Assembly (NCBI GenBank): GCA_018136815.1
Contig: CM030935.1
Span: forward strand, 5,524,448 to 5,588,447
Source: Isochrysis galbana
Taxonomy: Eukaryota; Haptophyta; Isochrysidales; Isochrysidaceae
Length of the DNA: 64,000 nt
Direction of reading: 5' to 3'
The position numbers were made by a program, and so were the translations under genes. Positions 18,812-30,838 of this stretch are shown here, piece after piece. The notes under the pieces are model-generated. The model was given only the letters and a program-made list of their open reading frames with translations, did no database searches and was not told the DNA's origin. Every line of letters starts with the position of its first letter. Within the stretch, counting starts at the first letter, position 1.

Positions 18812-20529
18812 TCACTCCTGCGAGGGCCTCTCGGTACGGTCCCTGTTTGCCTTGACTTTTGATAGAGAAGGCCACCATTGCGAACGTTCCAGGGCGAGCA
18901 GCGCCTCTGGCTCGATAGATGCACATCCCAAGACTTCTAGCGCCGGGCACGTGAGCGATGGTGAAGACAATGCTGAGCATCTTGAGACGTCCAATTTTCT
19001 CAGGTGGGGTGAGTAATCGCACGCCGCTTCGAGGGCGGAATCGAGGAGCTGAGAGCATCCGGCTAATTTAAGGTTGTAGAGCGAGCGCCCACCAATGCGT
19101 GGAGCACGCAATTTTTCGCAGTACGAGAGGTCGAGCTTCTCCAAGACATCGCTCAAAGCCGTTGGAGCCACCAAGGAAGCGCACATCTTGAGTCCCAATG
19201 TGGTCAAGTGGTTGCTTGATGCGCACAGTTGCGTCACAGCGGCGTCTTGCAACTCCGAACACCCACAAAGATGGGCCTCAACAAGGTTGGGGGCTCGGAT
19301 CGTCGGCTGGCAGAGGGATGTGCACAGTGACAGCCGGAGCGTCATCAACGACGGTGAGCGCGAGCATGCGGCACTCACAGCCTCATCAGAGAGCCCATCA
19401 CACCCGGTGGCAATTAGCGTGCGTAGTGTCGGGCAGCCAATCATCGGGGCGACTAGCGATCGGCAGTGCGAGATATCTAGCCGCTCGAGCAACTGCGCGG
19501 CGATGCAGGCAGCAGTGACGGCTTCATCACGAAGCTCTGTCGATGAGAGATCGAGCTCGATCAGCCTTTCATGCCCAACTATTGGTGGAAAGCTGAGCCG
19601 AGGACAACCGGCCGTCAGAATAGATCTAACAGAAGATCCACCGTCAGACAGACAGCCAATGTACTGAAAGGCCTCGTCGCACAGCTCGAAACACTCGGAG
19701 ACGTTGACTTTCGTCAAATTCCTCCCTGAGATGGCTGGTTGGCGTAGGGAAGCGCAACGCCACAAGTTTATGTCCTCAAGCAACGCAGACCCTTTGCACA
19801 GCTGCTGCACAGCCTCATCTGTCAGGCTGGCGCATATATACAGCGAGGCTACGCGGAGGCTAGGAAGCGTCAGCATAGGCCGAGTGAGACCGGGGTTGCA
19901 CGAGACTCGGAGCTCTTCGAGATGTGGAGCAGCGGAGGCAAACCATTCCAACAGATCATCAGAATATGCAGAACATCCAATGAGATCGAGCTGCTTGAGG
20001 CAGATCAGGGCTGGGACGCCACTGGCCGAAACGGGAGGGAACAGTTCGAAGGCATGCATTGCAAAGGTCCCCCGCGGAAGCGCCAGCTTCGATAATGATG
20101 AGGAGGTGAGCGCAGAAAGGAGCTCCTTGAAACCTGCATTATCAAGTCCACTCAACTGCAAGTCTTCCAGGAAGCGAAAGCGCCGGAGCGCGCAGACGGC
20201 GTGGAATGCACCCGCCGTTCCTTTGTCCACGTAGCTCTTTACTATCGAGTCGATCGCGGCCTGCGCGGTCTTGCTGATTGCGCGGTGAGGATGCCAAGAA
20301 CGCCCACCTGCTGTCAAAGTGGTGGTGGTCCGCTGAGCAACGTCCGCAATGTGTCGACTGGGAGGAGAGGGGGCGTGGCGTGGCGTGGCGACGTGGGGCG
20401 GGGCGTTTCGGGGCCGGTTGGCTGTTGCCTTGGACCTGCGCTAGGGCTGCCTTTCGTCACGAAGCCGAGGATGATGCGGAGGAGGTCCGGGTCGTCGAGG
20501 ACGCAAGGGCCGATCGGGGAGGCGCTCAT
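18812..20529 (-). CDS. F-box-like leucine-rich-repeat protein
   Basis: Two exons, complement of 20529-20436 and 20310-18812, joined across a 125-bp GT-AG intron in phase 1, giving 530 residues. Exon 1 begins MSASPIGPC and holds an F-box-like start (DDPDLLRIILGFV). The long second exon carries about 12 leucine-rich repeats of the cysteine-containing type (units like LEDINLWRCASL and LERLDISHCRSL with SDEAV spacers), as in FBXL/AMN1-type substrate receptors. Known family members recruit substrates to SCF ubiquitin ligases or bind signalling GTPases. The F-box is short, so ubiquitin-ligase function is only possible. The ATG was chosen because the longer second-exon frame has no ATG near its start and the splice restores one. 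Confidence 0.8.
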
Positions 20530-20813
20530 GGATTTGAATTGACACGGCAGAATAACGGGAGGACTTGCGGGTAAAACAGACGTTACTGAATTTCCAGCTC
20601 CCTTGCTCTTGCTCAGTCGTCGCTCGCTCGCTCGCGTTCGCTGTGAACGGCCTCACGTTCCCTAGTACTAGAGGCTGCCGCTGCATGCTGCATGGGCATG
20701 CCGGCTCAGAGCCCTCCGGCTACGCTCGACTCGACACTTTGTCGCCTAGAGGCTGGCGCTTCGTGGACAAGCGCGCTTCGTGGACAAGACACCCCCTTCC
20801 CCCAGCCTTAGGG
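20530..20813. other. 5' flank of the LRR gene
   Basis: Presumed promoter region of the minus-strand LRR gene. No specific site was recognised. Confidence 0.3.
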
Positions 20814-20900
20814 CGGTCAAACAGGTTTTTTTCATTTTCATTAGTCATTAGGGGTGAAAAAATGAGCATCTCACCGTTGAGGAAATTTGAAATTTGAGGA
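20814..20900 (+). repeat. GGGCGGTCAAAC repeat family, copy 1
   Basis: Begins GGGCGGTCAAACAGG followed by a T-run and ATTAGGGGTGAAAAAATGA. Related to the inverted copy at 24426-24495 and, through the GGGCGGTCAAAC head, to those at 52131 and 59735-59864. Confidence 0.55.
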
Positions 20901-22161
20901 ATTTTTTCGGTAGAAAGTTCCCAATACACCCAACTAGCACATATCCGGGCCCCATTGGGACCCAGACCCCCCCTTGGGCCGCCCACAGACAGCCTCCCAG
21001 CTAGCAGCTAGCCCTAGCCCTAACCTGACTGTGACGGATCCGAGGTTACACCACGATCTCGGATGGGAACGGAGGAGATGGAAAGGAAGCGGCGAGAGGC
21101 GCGGCTGAAGTTGGGAACGGGCCAATGACGGGCTCACCCGCCTCCAGAGGAGGCAGGGAGATAGGGCCAGGTCAATACTTCTAGCAAAACTTGCCCAAAC
21201 TTCTCGGTCAAACTTGCGGGAATCTTGTAGCGGACTACCCAAACTTCTCGTGTAACTTCTCACAATTTGTCGTCCCGAAAGTAGCCGCAGGTACATCCGC
21301 AACACATTTCCCTTACTTAGTTAGGAGACCAAAAAAAACTCAATCGCATCGCAACACGCAACACACATAACCAACTACGTACGTACGCCGCCTTTCGCCT
21401 TTCACACACACATTGTCATCTAGCTATACACATGTATATATATGTTACCTCCCAAGATCCAACGGCCCCCGATAGCTATCCGGGCCCCCAGATAGCAGAT
21501 AGCCGACAGCTATCAGGGGGGGATTTTCCAGATCGCAAGAAGCCAACATCCATCCAACATTCACCCCGTTAGCAATCGCAATCGGGGGGCCGCGAAATTC
21601 CTCCGATATATATCTACATCGGGGGATAGCACCTAGGGGTAACATGCATATCTATTATGATGTTCGTTCGATGTATGTGTATGTCGAATGTTCAATATTT
21701 GTGTACGTGCTTGTAACTTGTAAGGCATTCACAAGCAACAACAACACAAACAACCAGCACAGCACACTCCTCATCCTCATCCGACTCATCCGCATCCGCA
21801 GATCCGCAGCTACGCGCGCGCATTGCTGTGGACTGCGGAGGGGCAACGCGCAACGCCATCTTGATCCTAAGTAAGGGAGGAGGCTGCCACCGTCCGCTAT
21901 CGACACGCGATAACGCGTGCAGTGTGTAGCATCGCTTTCTTGTAGCCGGTAGCCTGTAGCCGGTAGGCGGTAGGGCGGGGTCAAGCAACGCCGGAGAGGT
22001 TGAGATGCGCAGGCTCACACATGGGCGCAGGCCAGCATGGAGAAGTGGAGAAGGGGTGGCGGGCGTGACTCACCTCGGCCCTCGCCATGCGCGGGTCAGC
22101 GGTCAGTCGCGAAAGGCCAATGGGGGGGTGGGGGTGGGGGTTTGTTTGTTGTTTGTTGCTG
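20901..22161. other. Intergenic, no gene recognised
   Basis: Includes a small direct repeat of CCAAACTTCTCG (about 21190-21255) and a GATAGCTATC-type cluster (about 21470-21510). No supported coding sequence. Confidence 0.35.
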
Positions 22162-22236
22162 CTTACGAATAGATTAAAAAAAGTAATCGGGAATATAATT
22201 TCGAAAGACCAGCTAGGCTTCGTCCCGAAACGCGAA
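22162..22236 (+). pseudogene. Fragment of non-LTR (LINE) reverse transcriptase
   Basis: Translates to TNRLKKVIGNIISKDQLGFV and a few flanking residues, matching the conserved LINE RT block with NRLKK and a following Q-x-GF-x-P. Only about 25 residues remain and no catalytic FADD-type motif is nearby, so it is a fossil. It shows that LINE-type enzymes able to mobilise the local retroposons have existed in this genome. Confidence 0.65.
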
Positions 22237-22879
22237 CACCTGCGACGAGAACGAGGACGAGTGCGGGGGAGAACGAGAGCAAGGAGGGACCCAGGCGATC
22301 GCAAAACACAAGGACCAGGCCTGGGAATTAGCCCGGTCACTCACTATGGCTCCACGCCTGGGTGATCAGTCCAGAGCTAGAGCATATTCATATTCCGAGT
22401 AGAAGCCTGTAGCAGCTGCTTGGCCACGTGGAGATATAATGGTAGCAACATTGAATGAAGTGTAGTGATAAATAAAATAATTAATGTTATATCCTAGCCA
22501 ACCCCACTAGCTAATTGGACACAACTTTTCCGTCCCGGAATCTCGCCATGCCTGACGAGCCAGGTGTCCGAGTGCTACCGGGGGGAGGGGTCAGTCACCG
22601 CCCCCTCCCCCCGATATTCGTCCTCCCCCCAGTGCACGCACCGACCCCGCGCACCCCAGCACGTCCTCTCCTCGAGTCCACGCTGGGGGAAAACCCCTTT
22701 CGGGTAAAAACAACGCAGGGGGGGGGGGCACTCATGAATAGGAGCCCATAAACGCAAACGCTAATCTCTCCTCGCAAGAGCGAGTGGCCGCGGCGAGCCG
22801 CGGCCCTTCCCTCCTGGTTCTGGCGCCCCCGTCTTCTCTTACCCAAACGGGGCGAGAAGACACGTAAACGCCGGAGGGG
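22237..22879. other. Intergenic, no gene recognised
   Basis: GC-rich, with homopolymer C and G runs. No supported feature. Confidence 0.3.
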
Positions 22880-23364
22880 AGAGCTGCCACTCCCCCCTCC
22901 CCTCCCTCTTCCCTTTTCCTCCTCTCTTCCCTGCGGCGGGGGCCCATGGCGCGCGCCTGCGGCCCCTCTTCAGGTCCCCAGGAGGCCAGCAAGGGCCTGG
23001 GAGCGCAGCTCAGGGGGCAGGTGAGGCTGGGGCATGGCCCTGGCCCCTCCTGCCTCTCCATCGCTGGCTCTCGAGCCCCTGCCAGTCGACTGGAGCTGGC
23101 TGGTGGCTGGGGGGTCCTGATCAGGGGGGGCCAGGGGGAGGAGGGGCTGGTCAGAGGGATGGGCTGGCCACGACAGGCCAGGGCGGGCGAATCAGGCGTG
23201 CCTGTGGGGAGAGGGATGGGTCAGCATGGCAGTGTGCTCCTGGCAAGCCATCAGGCATGCCAGGAGAGTGGGTGGTTCCTCCCCCATGGCGGGGGAGGAG
23301 TGGAGAGAGGGGGGGGCTCGTGGCTCGTGCCCCGCCATGGGTGAACCAAGTATAAACTTAGTTG
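22880..23364 (-). mobile_element. Partial structured retroposon
   Basis: On the minus strand it starts CAACTAAGTTTATACTTGG and continues through a GC hairpin and the CTCTCTCCACTCCTCCCCC block, as in the elements at 16378 and 39789. The 3' side is diverged, with boundary approximate and no TSD found. Confidence 0.55.
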
Positions 23365-24207
<843 letters not shown>

Positions 24208-24425
24208 AACGCTAAAGCTCCCCCACCACCATCCCCTTTCGCCTCCCCTTGCTGTCGCGAGGTAGAGCTGTAGAGCAGCGTACTATCTTAGCACGCACAA
24301 ACCCACAGGCCCTCTAAGAGGGTTAGTCTAAGATACACTCGGGCTCTAGATACCCCGCGAGATGAGGCACACACGTGTTAACGTGAAGCACGGGCGGCGA
24401 GCAGCAGACGGAGCCGTTCAAGTTC

Positions 24426-24495
24426 AAGTATTGAGACCGTGAGATGGTCATTTTTTTACCCCTAATAAAAAACCTTGTTTGACCGCCCTGTGTAC
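24426..24495 (-). repeat. GGGCGGTCAAAC repeat family, copy 2
   Basis: Inverted relative to 20814: GGGCGGTCAAACAAGG, T-run, ATTAGGGGTAAAAAAATGA. Confidence 0.55.
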
Positions 24496-24568
24496 GACGA
24501 AAACGAAACTGCAGGAGGCATATCACTAATCTAGGATTAAAGGCGCGCGATGGCGGGGCCGCGGCGGC

Positions 24569-24605
24569 GGGGGGGGGGGGGGGGGGGGGAGGGGGGGGCG
24601 GGGGG
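24569..24605 (+). repeat. G-homopolymer tract
   Basis: A run of about 21 G, then further G-runs, upstream of the RING gene. Potential G-quadruplex former. Confidence 0.8.
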
Positions 24606-24905
24606 GGCGGAGGTGGAGGGGGCGGTCCTCGCGTCGCCCTTCCCCGGCCCCCTTCTCTCCTCTTCTTCTTCTCTTTCTCTTCTCTTCTCTCTCTCACCAT
24701 CAGAGAGAAATATCGTAGGAGTGGCCTGGGTCTCTTCCCCATAGAATTTGTGCTCCGTTCCACCGAAACAAACACACTTTTAGCATCACTTAGGACGTTC
24801 GTTCCTTCCCTTCTTCTCCCTCGCCTCCCCCGCCCCCCCCGCTCCCCCCCGCCCCCCCGCCCCTCGCCTCAGCTGGCCGCCTCTCTCGCGGCGGGCCGCG
24901 TCGCC

Positions 24906-26632
24906 ATGGACGCGAACCCCCCCCGCTCGCGCTCGCTCCTCAGCGGCGCGCGCTGGCGCTCCGGCCGCGCCGCGCGTGAGCATGCCTTTGCCGAGTCGAG
25001 CGAGCGGCGGCAGCGTGCCGAGCGGCGCTTCTTGCAGCAGGAGGAGGAGGCCCACGCCAGTGAGGCCGAGACATGGGAGCCGGAGCGGTTGGCTGGTCGC
25101 CGACCATACGGCGCGGTGACGCCGGCCAGATCCTCCTTTGCCGAGATCCGCGATTTCACGCGCCGCCGGTTTTCATTCCTCTCGCGAGGGCGGGCGGCCG
25201 GATCGGGCGCGTCAGCAGACTCACCACGCGCAGAGCGCGATGATCATGGGCCTTCCTCCTCTCCTTCCGCCGACGCCCCTCCGGGCGATGTGTCTGCTGA
25301 GTCTCAGGCCGTGAGCTCTCGCCCGCCGGATGTGCCGCACAGCTCGACGTCTCTCGTCCCATCGCCGCTGGTCGGTAGGCCACGCTTGAACTTGCCATGG
25401 ATGGGGAGGGGACGCTCCTCGCCACCCATGCGCCGTTCCTTCACCCGTGCGACGGTGGCGCCCGAGGCTACGGTGCCGGGTGCTGCAGGGGTGGAACCTC
25501 TTGGCGCGGCTCAGCCGCACAACGAGCCCGAGGCGGAGGGCACGGTGCCGGAGAACGAGCCCGAGGCGGGGGGCACGGTGCCGGTGGACAGAACGAACGA
25601 GGTGGAGGATGCCCCTGAGCTTGATCCCACCGTGGCCTTTATAGCCGAGGCTGAGCAGGTGAGCCCGCGACCTGCTGCGCGCTGAACCGACCCACCTTTC
25701 TTGCACTACTCACTCACAGCTGCGCTGCGTGGAACTCTTTCATTGGACCTGATCCCTTCCACCTTTGGCGGTTGCACATGTAGACAGCGCGCCGACTCCT
25801 ACGGGAGCAAGAGTTTGACGAGGAAATGAGGTTCTTGCAACATTTACAGAGCAACGGCTTGCCTGCACCACCAATGTCGCGCGATGGTACCACAGACTCA
25901 GAAGCAATACCTCGCCCACTTGGCCGCGCGCTACTCGTCCAACGGGGGAGCTCACCCTCAGAAGCCGAGCCTTCACGGGAGGAATCACGTCTAGAGCCAA
26001 CACCTGACACCGTCTTCCGACTCTTCTTCACCCTAGCTGACAACGACGAGCCGCCCGATGAAACGAGACGTGAGGAGACACGGCGGCCACGACGGATTGA
26101 TGACGAACGAACACCGTTCGCCGACAGTTTATTCGACGAGCTCATGGGCCTTGGGAATCCGGGCGGTACGAGAACCAATCCGAGCGCCGAAGAGGAGGAA
26201 CGTGTGCGTCGGGATCTCCGTGTCTTAAACACACGTCTCCACGGGCTGCGCCTCATCCTCGCCCTCAGCCAACAGGATGCCGACGCCGATGTGCTCCTGC
26301 CCATCGTACTCTCTTCTTTTGGCGCCACCTTGGGTGCCGATCTCTCGGCGCTGAGCGCAGAGCTTGGCATCACCATCCCTCCACCGCTGCCACATGTGCC
26401 GAGGGCGCAAATTGCACAATTGATGCCGCACATTAGCTACGGCGACGCATGTGCGTCGCACACTCATTTCTCCTCCGAGTGCTCGGTCTGCATGTCAGAC
26501 TTCGAACCCGACTCCTCAGTGCGTGTTTTGCCATGCAAACATGTCTTCCATATGGGCTGCATAGATCAGTGGTTCGAGCGGTCCAACTTTTGTCCGAACT
26601 GCAAGGGGGTGGTCACCGAAGCCAGCTCCTAG
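24906..26632 (+). CDS. RING-H2 zinc-finger protein (likely E3 ubiquitin ligase)
   Basis: Two exons, 24906-25658 and 25784-26632, joined in phase 0 across a 125-bp intron (CAG|GTGAGC...TGTAG|), giving 533 residues. The start ATG has a strong context (TCGCCATGG). The N-terminal two thirds are Arg/Ser/Glu-rich and disordered, with repeats of EPEAEGTVPENEPEAGG type near residues 215-235. The C-terminus is a complete RING-H2: CSVC, then CKHVFH, GC, and CPNC, with C-x2-C, C-x-H-x2-H and C-x2-C ligands and the usual spacing. RING-H2 proteins recruit E2 enzymes to ubiquitylate substrates. No transmembrane segment is apparent, so a soluble enzyme is likely. The substrate is unknown. Joining the exons links the disordered part to the RING in one frame. 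Confidence 0.85.
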
Positions 26633-27449
26633 GCTGCGTCAGGCTGCGCCAGGTAGAGGCGATCTCTAACGTTCGCCATGTCTTCAGCTGACGAGTGCTG
26701 CTGCGCACACCGACCCGACGACAAGTACGGGAAGCGCTAACACGAGTACGTCACAAAACCCGCTTGAGAGTGATGCGGCGGTTGCCAAAGAAGGTATATC
26801 GATATCTTTGACAAAGACCACCTCCACTATACACAAGCGCAGCTGGATGTATCGTTGTCGGCTTTCCCCGCCTTGCTCATGAAAGATACATTCAGATGCC
26901 GCGTCGCGTGCATATCCTGCTTGTCGCTCGTGTTGTGATCACGATTGGGGGTGATCCCCGGCCTTGCTTCAGGCTCATCGGAGCAGACGTTCAAGGGGCG
27001 GCGATGGCCAAGTAGGCTCGTACTCCGCTGCACCGATCCATGGCGTCTGTCTGCTCACATGTCGCTTGTCGCCACGAGAAACGTTGGCATCGGTCTGTGT
27101 TGCCATCGTTGTGCGATTACGTGAGTAAAATGTGTACATGGTACATGGTCTGCGACATGTTACACGTGCACGGGGACACGCGAAACTGAAATGGGCGCCT
27201 CGCCCTCCCCTTGTCCCCCTTCCAGCATATCCGCTGCACTAGCTTCTCCTGAGGAGCCACCCCCATCCCACCGTGCCGGTAAAACAATCTGAAGATACGA
27301 GCGGGGGGGGGGAGCCTTGGGAATCCTTGGACACCCAAGGGAGGCGGAAAACAATGGTCAAAAAGCGTGAGTGACCGGGCGCTAGGGCCCGACCCAGCCC
27401 CGAGCTCCCCCACCCACCCTCCCGGTCTTGGCCCGTCGTAGTGTGTCAG
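26633..27449. other. Intergenic, no gene recognised
   Basis: 3' flank of the RING gene. No convincing gene or repeat. Confidence 0.35.
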
Positions 27450-27575
27450 AGCAATAATAATGAAACAACTGAGCGTTAGTACCACTACTCCCACTAGCCC
27501 GGTACTATCACGACACCCCTCGGCGCACCTGCCCGCACGCCTTGAGGTGGTGGCACAGACACATACGACATATGC
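27450..27575 (-). mobile_element. 3' end of a retroposon copy (inverted)
   Basis: Matches, on the minus strand, the 3' end of the element ending at 28641 (GTACCGGGCTAGTG, GTAGTGGTACTAA, and the GGGCAGGTGCGC block). It is truncated on its 5' side. Confidence 0.55.
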
Positions 27576-27582
27576 ATCCCTT

Positions 27583-28828
27583 CCACTAATCTTATGATTG
27601 GTCGCCATGGAGGGGGGCCTCGCGCCCCCCCCCACTCTCTCGACTCCTCATGTGGGGCGAGAATCATCCACCCCCCTGCGCTGCCTCTTGGCATGCAAGA
27701 TGCACAACCTACTTTTATAAGTGGGGGTCAATGGGGGCCTCGCGCCCCCCTCTCTCCATCGCGGACACCCCCCGGGGTGGGCCCGTACATTCAACCCCAG
27801 CCCCTGCCCTCTGGCAGGGGCAGGGCACTCATCAATTCAGCCCGGACCCCTAGTGGGCGCGGGCCGCGAGCCGCACTCCAAGGCCCGCATGGGCCTGCTC
27901 TCGTACTGACTCCCCCCCCCCCATCCCTGGTCGCCAGGCAGACAGGGGCCTCAGGGCGGCACCCAAGGCCAGCGAGGCGAGCGAGGGAGAGGCAGGGGGG
28001 GCCAGGGGCTGAGCCCCAGCCTCCACTGCCCCCTGAGCTGCCCCTGCTGGCCCTCTGGGCGCCCCTGAAGGACCTCTGAGAGCAGGCCATGGCGCGCCGC
28101 ATGGCGACGCGCCGCAGGGACCGGGGCGGAAGAGAATGGAACGAGGGAGAGGGGGGGGATTTGCACCCCCCCCGATGGAGTGTGGTGAGAAACGAGCCCC
28201 GTTTGCGTTAGCAAACGGGCGAAGGGGGGCGGCTGGCGACTGGCGACAGGAGAGGCGAGAAGAAGGGAGTGGCTCAAGACGTCCCTGTGGCAGATATCGG
28301 GGGGCGCAGTCATTTATTTCTTCGAGGACCGCTCGCGGCGCGAGCTGTAAGGGCCGTTCTCCCTTTTTTGACGAGAGGTTCCTCCCCTTCCCCCCGGTGC
28401 TTTTTCCCGGAGAGTCGGCCGGCGTCGACCGGACCGCCTCAGTGGGTTTTCCCTCATTTTAACTTGTGGGGAGTTAGAATGGGAGCCGGGGGCCTGCGAG
28501 GGGGGAGATGTGGAAGGGTGCATAGGAGTATGTATTTGTGACAACAGCACGCGCCAAGGTGTACGGGCAGGTGCGCTGAGGGCTGTCGTGTTAGTACCGG
28601 GCTAGTGAGAGTAGTGGTACTAATGCTCAGATAGATTATTATTGGCATGCAAGATGCAGGGGGCGCTCACTGAGACTCTCCCAGCCAGAGAGCTGGGCAC
28701 AGATCGCACGCCCTGGCCTGCGCTAGCCAGCTTGTCGCTCTGACCAACCCCTCCTCCCCCTGGGCCCCCTTGAGCAGGTCCCCCAGCCAGCTCCAGTGGA
28801 CCGGCAGGGGCGCGAGAGCCAGCGAGGG
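27583..28828 (+). mobile_element. Retroposon copy split by a nested insertion
   Basis: The left part (27583-27704) and right part (28659-28828) together match the copy at 29041-29275: TAATCTTATGATTGGTCGCC, GC hairpin, CTGCGCTGCCTCTTGGCAT, then ATAGATCGCACGCCCTGGC-like and CTCTGACCAACCCCTCCTCC. The intervening 937 bp is a younger element with its own TSD. Confidence 0.75.
27705..28641 (+). mobile_element. Structured retroposon inserted in another copy, 17-bp TSD
   Basis: Flanked by perfect direct repeats TTGGCATGCAAGATGCA (27688-27704 and 28642-28658). The 5' head CTACTTTTATAAGTGGGG and GC hairpin match the 14461 element. The 3' end is AT-rich (GATTATTA) and not T-tailed. No coding sequence. 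Confidence 0.8.
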
Positions 28829-28985
28829 AGAAAAAAAAACTTCTTAATATTCCCGCCGCGCGCGCGACCCTGCACAGCCTCAATGCAGCCACGCCCGCTT
28901 CCCTTCTCCCCCCTCCACCTGCCACCTGCCTTGCGGCTCGTCCCCTCGTGCTCTACTTAGGGGCTGGGTGCAGTAGGTTTCCGGT
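28829..28985 (-). mobile_element. 3' fragment of a T-tailed retroposon
   Basis: On the plus strand it starts with an A-run then CTTCTTAATATTC, the complement of the family 3' end. It continues through CTGCCTTGCGGC and TCGTGCTCTACTTAGGGGCT, shared with 46912-47060. Confidence 0.55.
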
Positions 28986-29040
28986 GACAGGCGGTGTGTA
29001 CCGAATCCTGATGGCTTTCCTCACTACTTCTTCTTGCGAT

Positions 29041-29275
29041 ACTAATCTTATGATTGGTCGCCATGGAGGGGGGCCTCGCGCCCCCCCCACCCCCCTGCGC
29101 TGCCTCTTGGCATATAGGGGGGACTCACCCAGACTGCCCAGACTCTCCCTGAGAGTCGGGCATAGATCGCACGCCCTGGCCCGCGTTGGCCTGCTTCTCG
29201 CTCTGACCAACCCCTCCTCCCTCTGGGCCCCCCTGATCAGGAGCCCCCAGCCAGCTCCAGTCGACCAAGTCGCGT
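29041..29275 (+). mobile_element. Retroposon copy (TAATCTTATGATTGG head)
   Basis: Same head, hairpin and body as 27583. It runs to about 29275, where the sequence CAAGTCGCGTTCCGTC begins. Confidence 0.6.
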
Positions 29276-29389
29276 TCCGTCAAAAGAGGGCCGGGTGAAT
29301 TTTTTTGTCCTCAATATAGTCCTGTTTTCTTTTTAGTACAAAACAAAGCTAATCACCTTTCTCGTGGCTTGTTCGGAGCTCTCCGATAT

Positions 29390-29750
29390 CCGTTAGGTTC
29401 TCTTCTTTCCTCGCGGGACGCTCGATCCTAGCAGGGGGGTGTCGCATTCGCGAATCGACACTCGTTAGGCTTCTCTTCGTCATTCGGTATTTATCGTTAT
29501 AATTCTCTGCTTTCTCTCGTTCTCGGTCAAAAGCTTCGCTTGGATGCATGGGATCGTGGGTTGTGGATGGAGCGCCCTCTCTCTTTCTCTCGAAGGAGAA
29601 GGGAAGTTTCCCCACCTTTCTTCCTCCCAGGCGCCTCGCAAATAGGTTTAATTTGCTATCTTCCCTACGCTTCTTTATCTACTTCTGGGGGCAATCAGGT
29701 TTAATTTGCAATCTCATCGCATCTTCCCCTTAGGCACATCCGTCGTCGTC
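29390..29750 (+). mobile_element. Fragment of a Ty3/gypsy LTR with its polypurine tract
   Basis: 29390-29439 resembles the internal sequence just before the chromovirus LTR (CTCGATCCTAGCAGGGGGG). The LTR itself starts TGTCGCATTCGCGAATCGAC at 29440. It therefore comes from the 3' end of an element, not a solo LTR. It matches 52418-52700 well. Confidence 0.65.
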
Positions 29751-29755
29751 TGGCC

Positions 29756-30104
29756 GGAGTGTTTGGGTTTGATTTCAGTCGAGTTATGTGAGAAAGTCGT
29801 GGGGCGAGAGTCGGAGTGTTTTCCTGGGTGCTGGGTGTCTCTGTCCGTCGTCCTGTCGTCAGTCGTCATCCGTCGTCGCTCTCGCTCTCGTCGCTCTCGC
29901 TCTCGTAACACTCAGACCCTACAAACTCGCCTCGCCTCGCCAGCCCCTGCCATCACAGCCCTCCTCTCACTCACCCTCGCCTCTCGCCACTCGTTCCATG
30001 TCGCTCTCGCCGCCGTCCTCGCCCTCGCTCAAGCCCGCCTGCCCGCCTTCCTCTGCTGACGGGCTTCAGCCCGTCAGCACCTCTGAAGTGGCCTCCCTCG
30101 CCGC
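29756..30104 (+). repeat. Dispersed repeat, copy 2, cut by the assembly gap
   Basis: Direct copy of 17572-17830. Homology runs right up to the gap (CCTCCCTCGCCGC). It contains a perfect hairpin, GCTGACGGGC-TTCA-GCCCGTCAGC (30055-30078). Confidence 0.7.
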
Positions 30105-30204
30105 NNNNNNNNNNNNNNNNNNNNNNNNNNNNNNNNNNNNNNNNNNNNNNNNNNNNNNNNNNNNNNNNNNNNNNNNNNNNNNNNNNNNNNNNNNNNNNNN
30201 NNNN
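30105..30204. other. Assembly gap (100 N)
   Basis: Exactly 100 N between a dispersed repeat and telomeric repeats. Confidence 0.99.
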
Positions 30205-30421
30205 CCCCTAACCCTAACCTAACCCTAACCCTAACCCTAACCCTAACCCTACCCTAACCCTAACCCTAACCCTAACCCTAACCCTAACCCTAACCCTAAC
30301 CCTAACCCTAACCCTAACCCTAACCCTAACCCTAACCCTAACCCTAACCCTAACCCTAACCCTAACCCTAACCCTAACCCTAACCCTAACCCTAACCCTA
30401 ACCCTAACCCTAACCCTAACC

Positions 30422-30462
<41 letters not shown>

Positions 30463-30747
30463 CCCTAACCCTAACCCTAACCCTAACCCTAACCCTAACC
30501 CTAACCCTAACCCTAACCCCTAACCCTAACCCTAACCCTAACCCTAACCCTAACCCTAACCCTAACCCTAACCCTAACCCTAACCCTAACCCTAACCCTA
30601 ACCCTAACCCTAACCCTAACCCTAACCCTAACCCTAACCCTAACCCTAACCCTAACCCTAACCCTAACCCTAACCCTAACCCTAACCCTAACCCTAACCC
30701 TAACCCTAACCCTAACCCTAACCCTAACCCTAACCCTAACCCTAACC

Positions 30748-30788
<41 letters not shown>

Positions 30789-30838
30789 CCCTAACCCTAA
30801 CCCTAACCCTAACCCTAAACCCTAAACCCTAAACCCTA
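30205..30838 (+). repeat. Telomeric repeat array (CCCTAA)n
   Basis: About 105 copies of CCCTAA (the C-rich strand of TTAGGG) with a few variants (ACCTAA, CCCCTAA, AACCCTAA). Variants cluster at the inner edge near 30815-30838, as in natural telomeres. The C-rich strand at the 5' side means the chromosome end lies to the left and the chromosome extends right. Confidence 0.97.

Noticed and set aside
24323..24775. Minus-strand ORF with poly-Pro
   Set aside because: Created by the G-homopolymer tract and overlapping the 5' flank of the RING gene; no motif.
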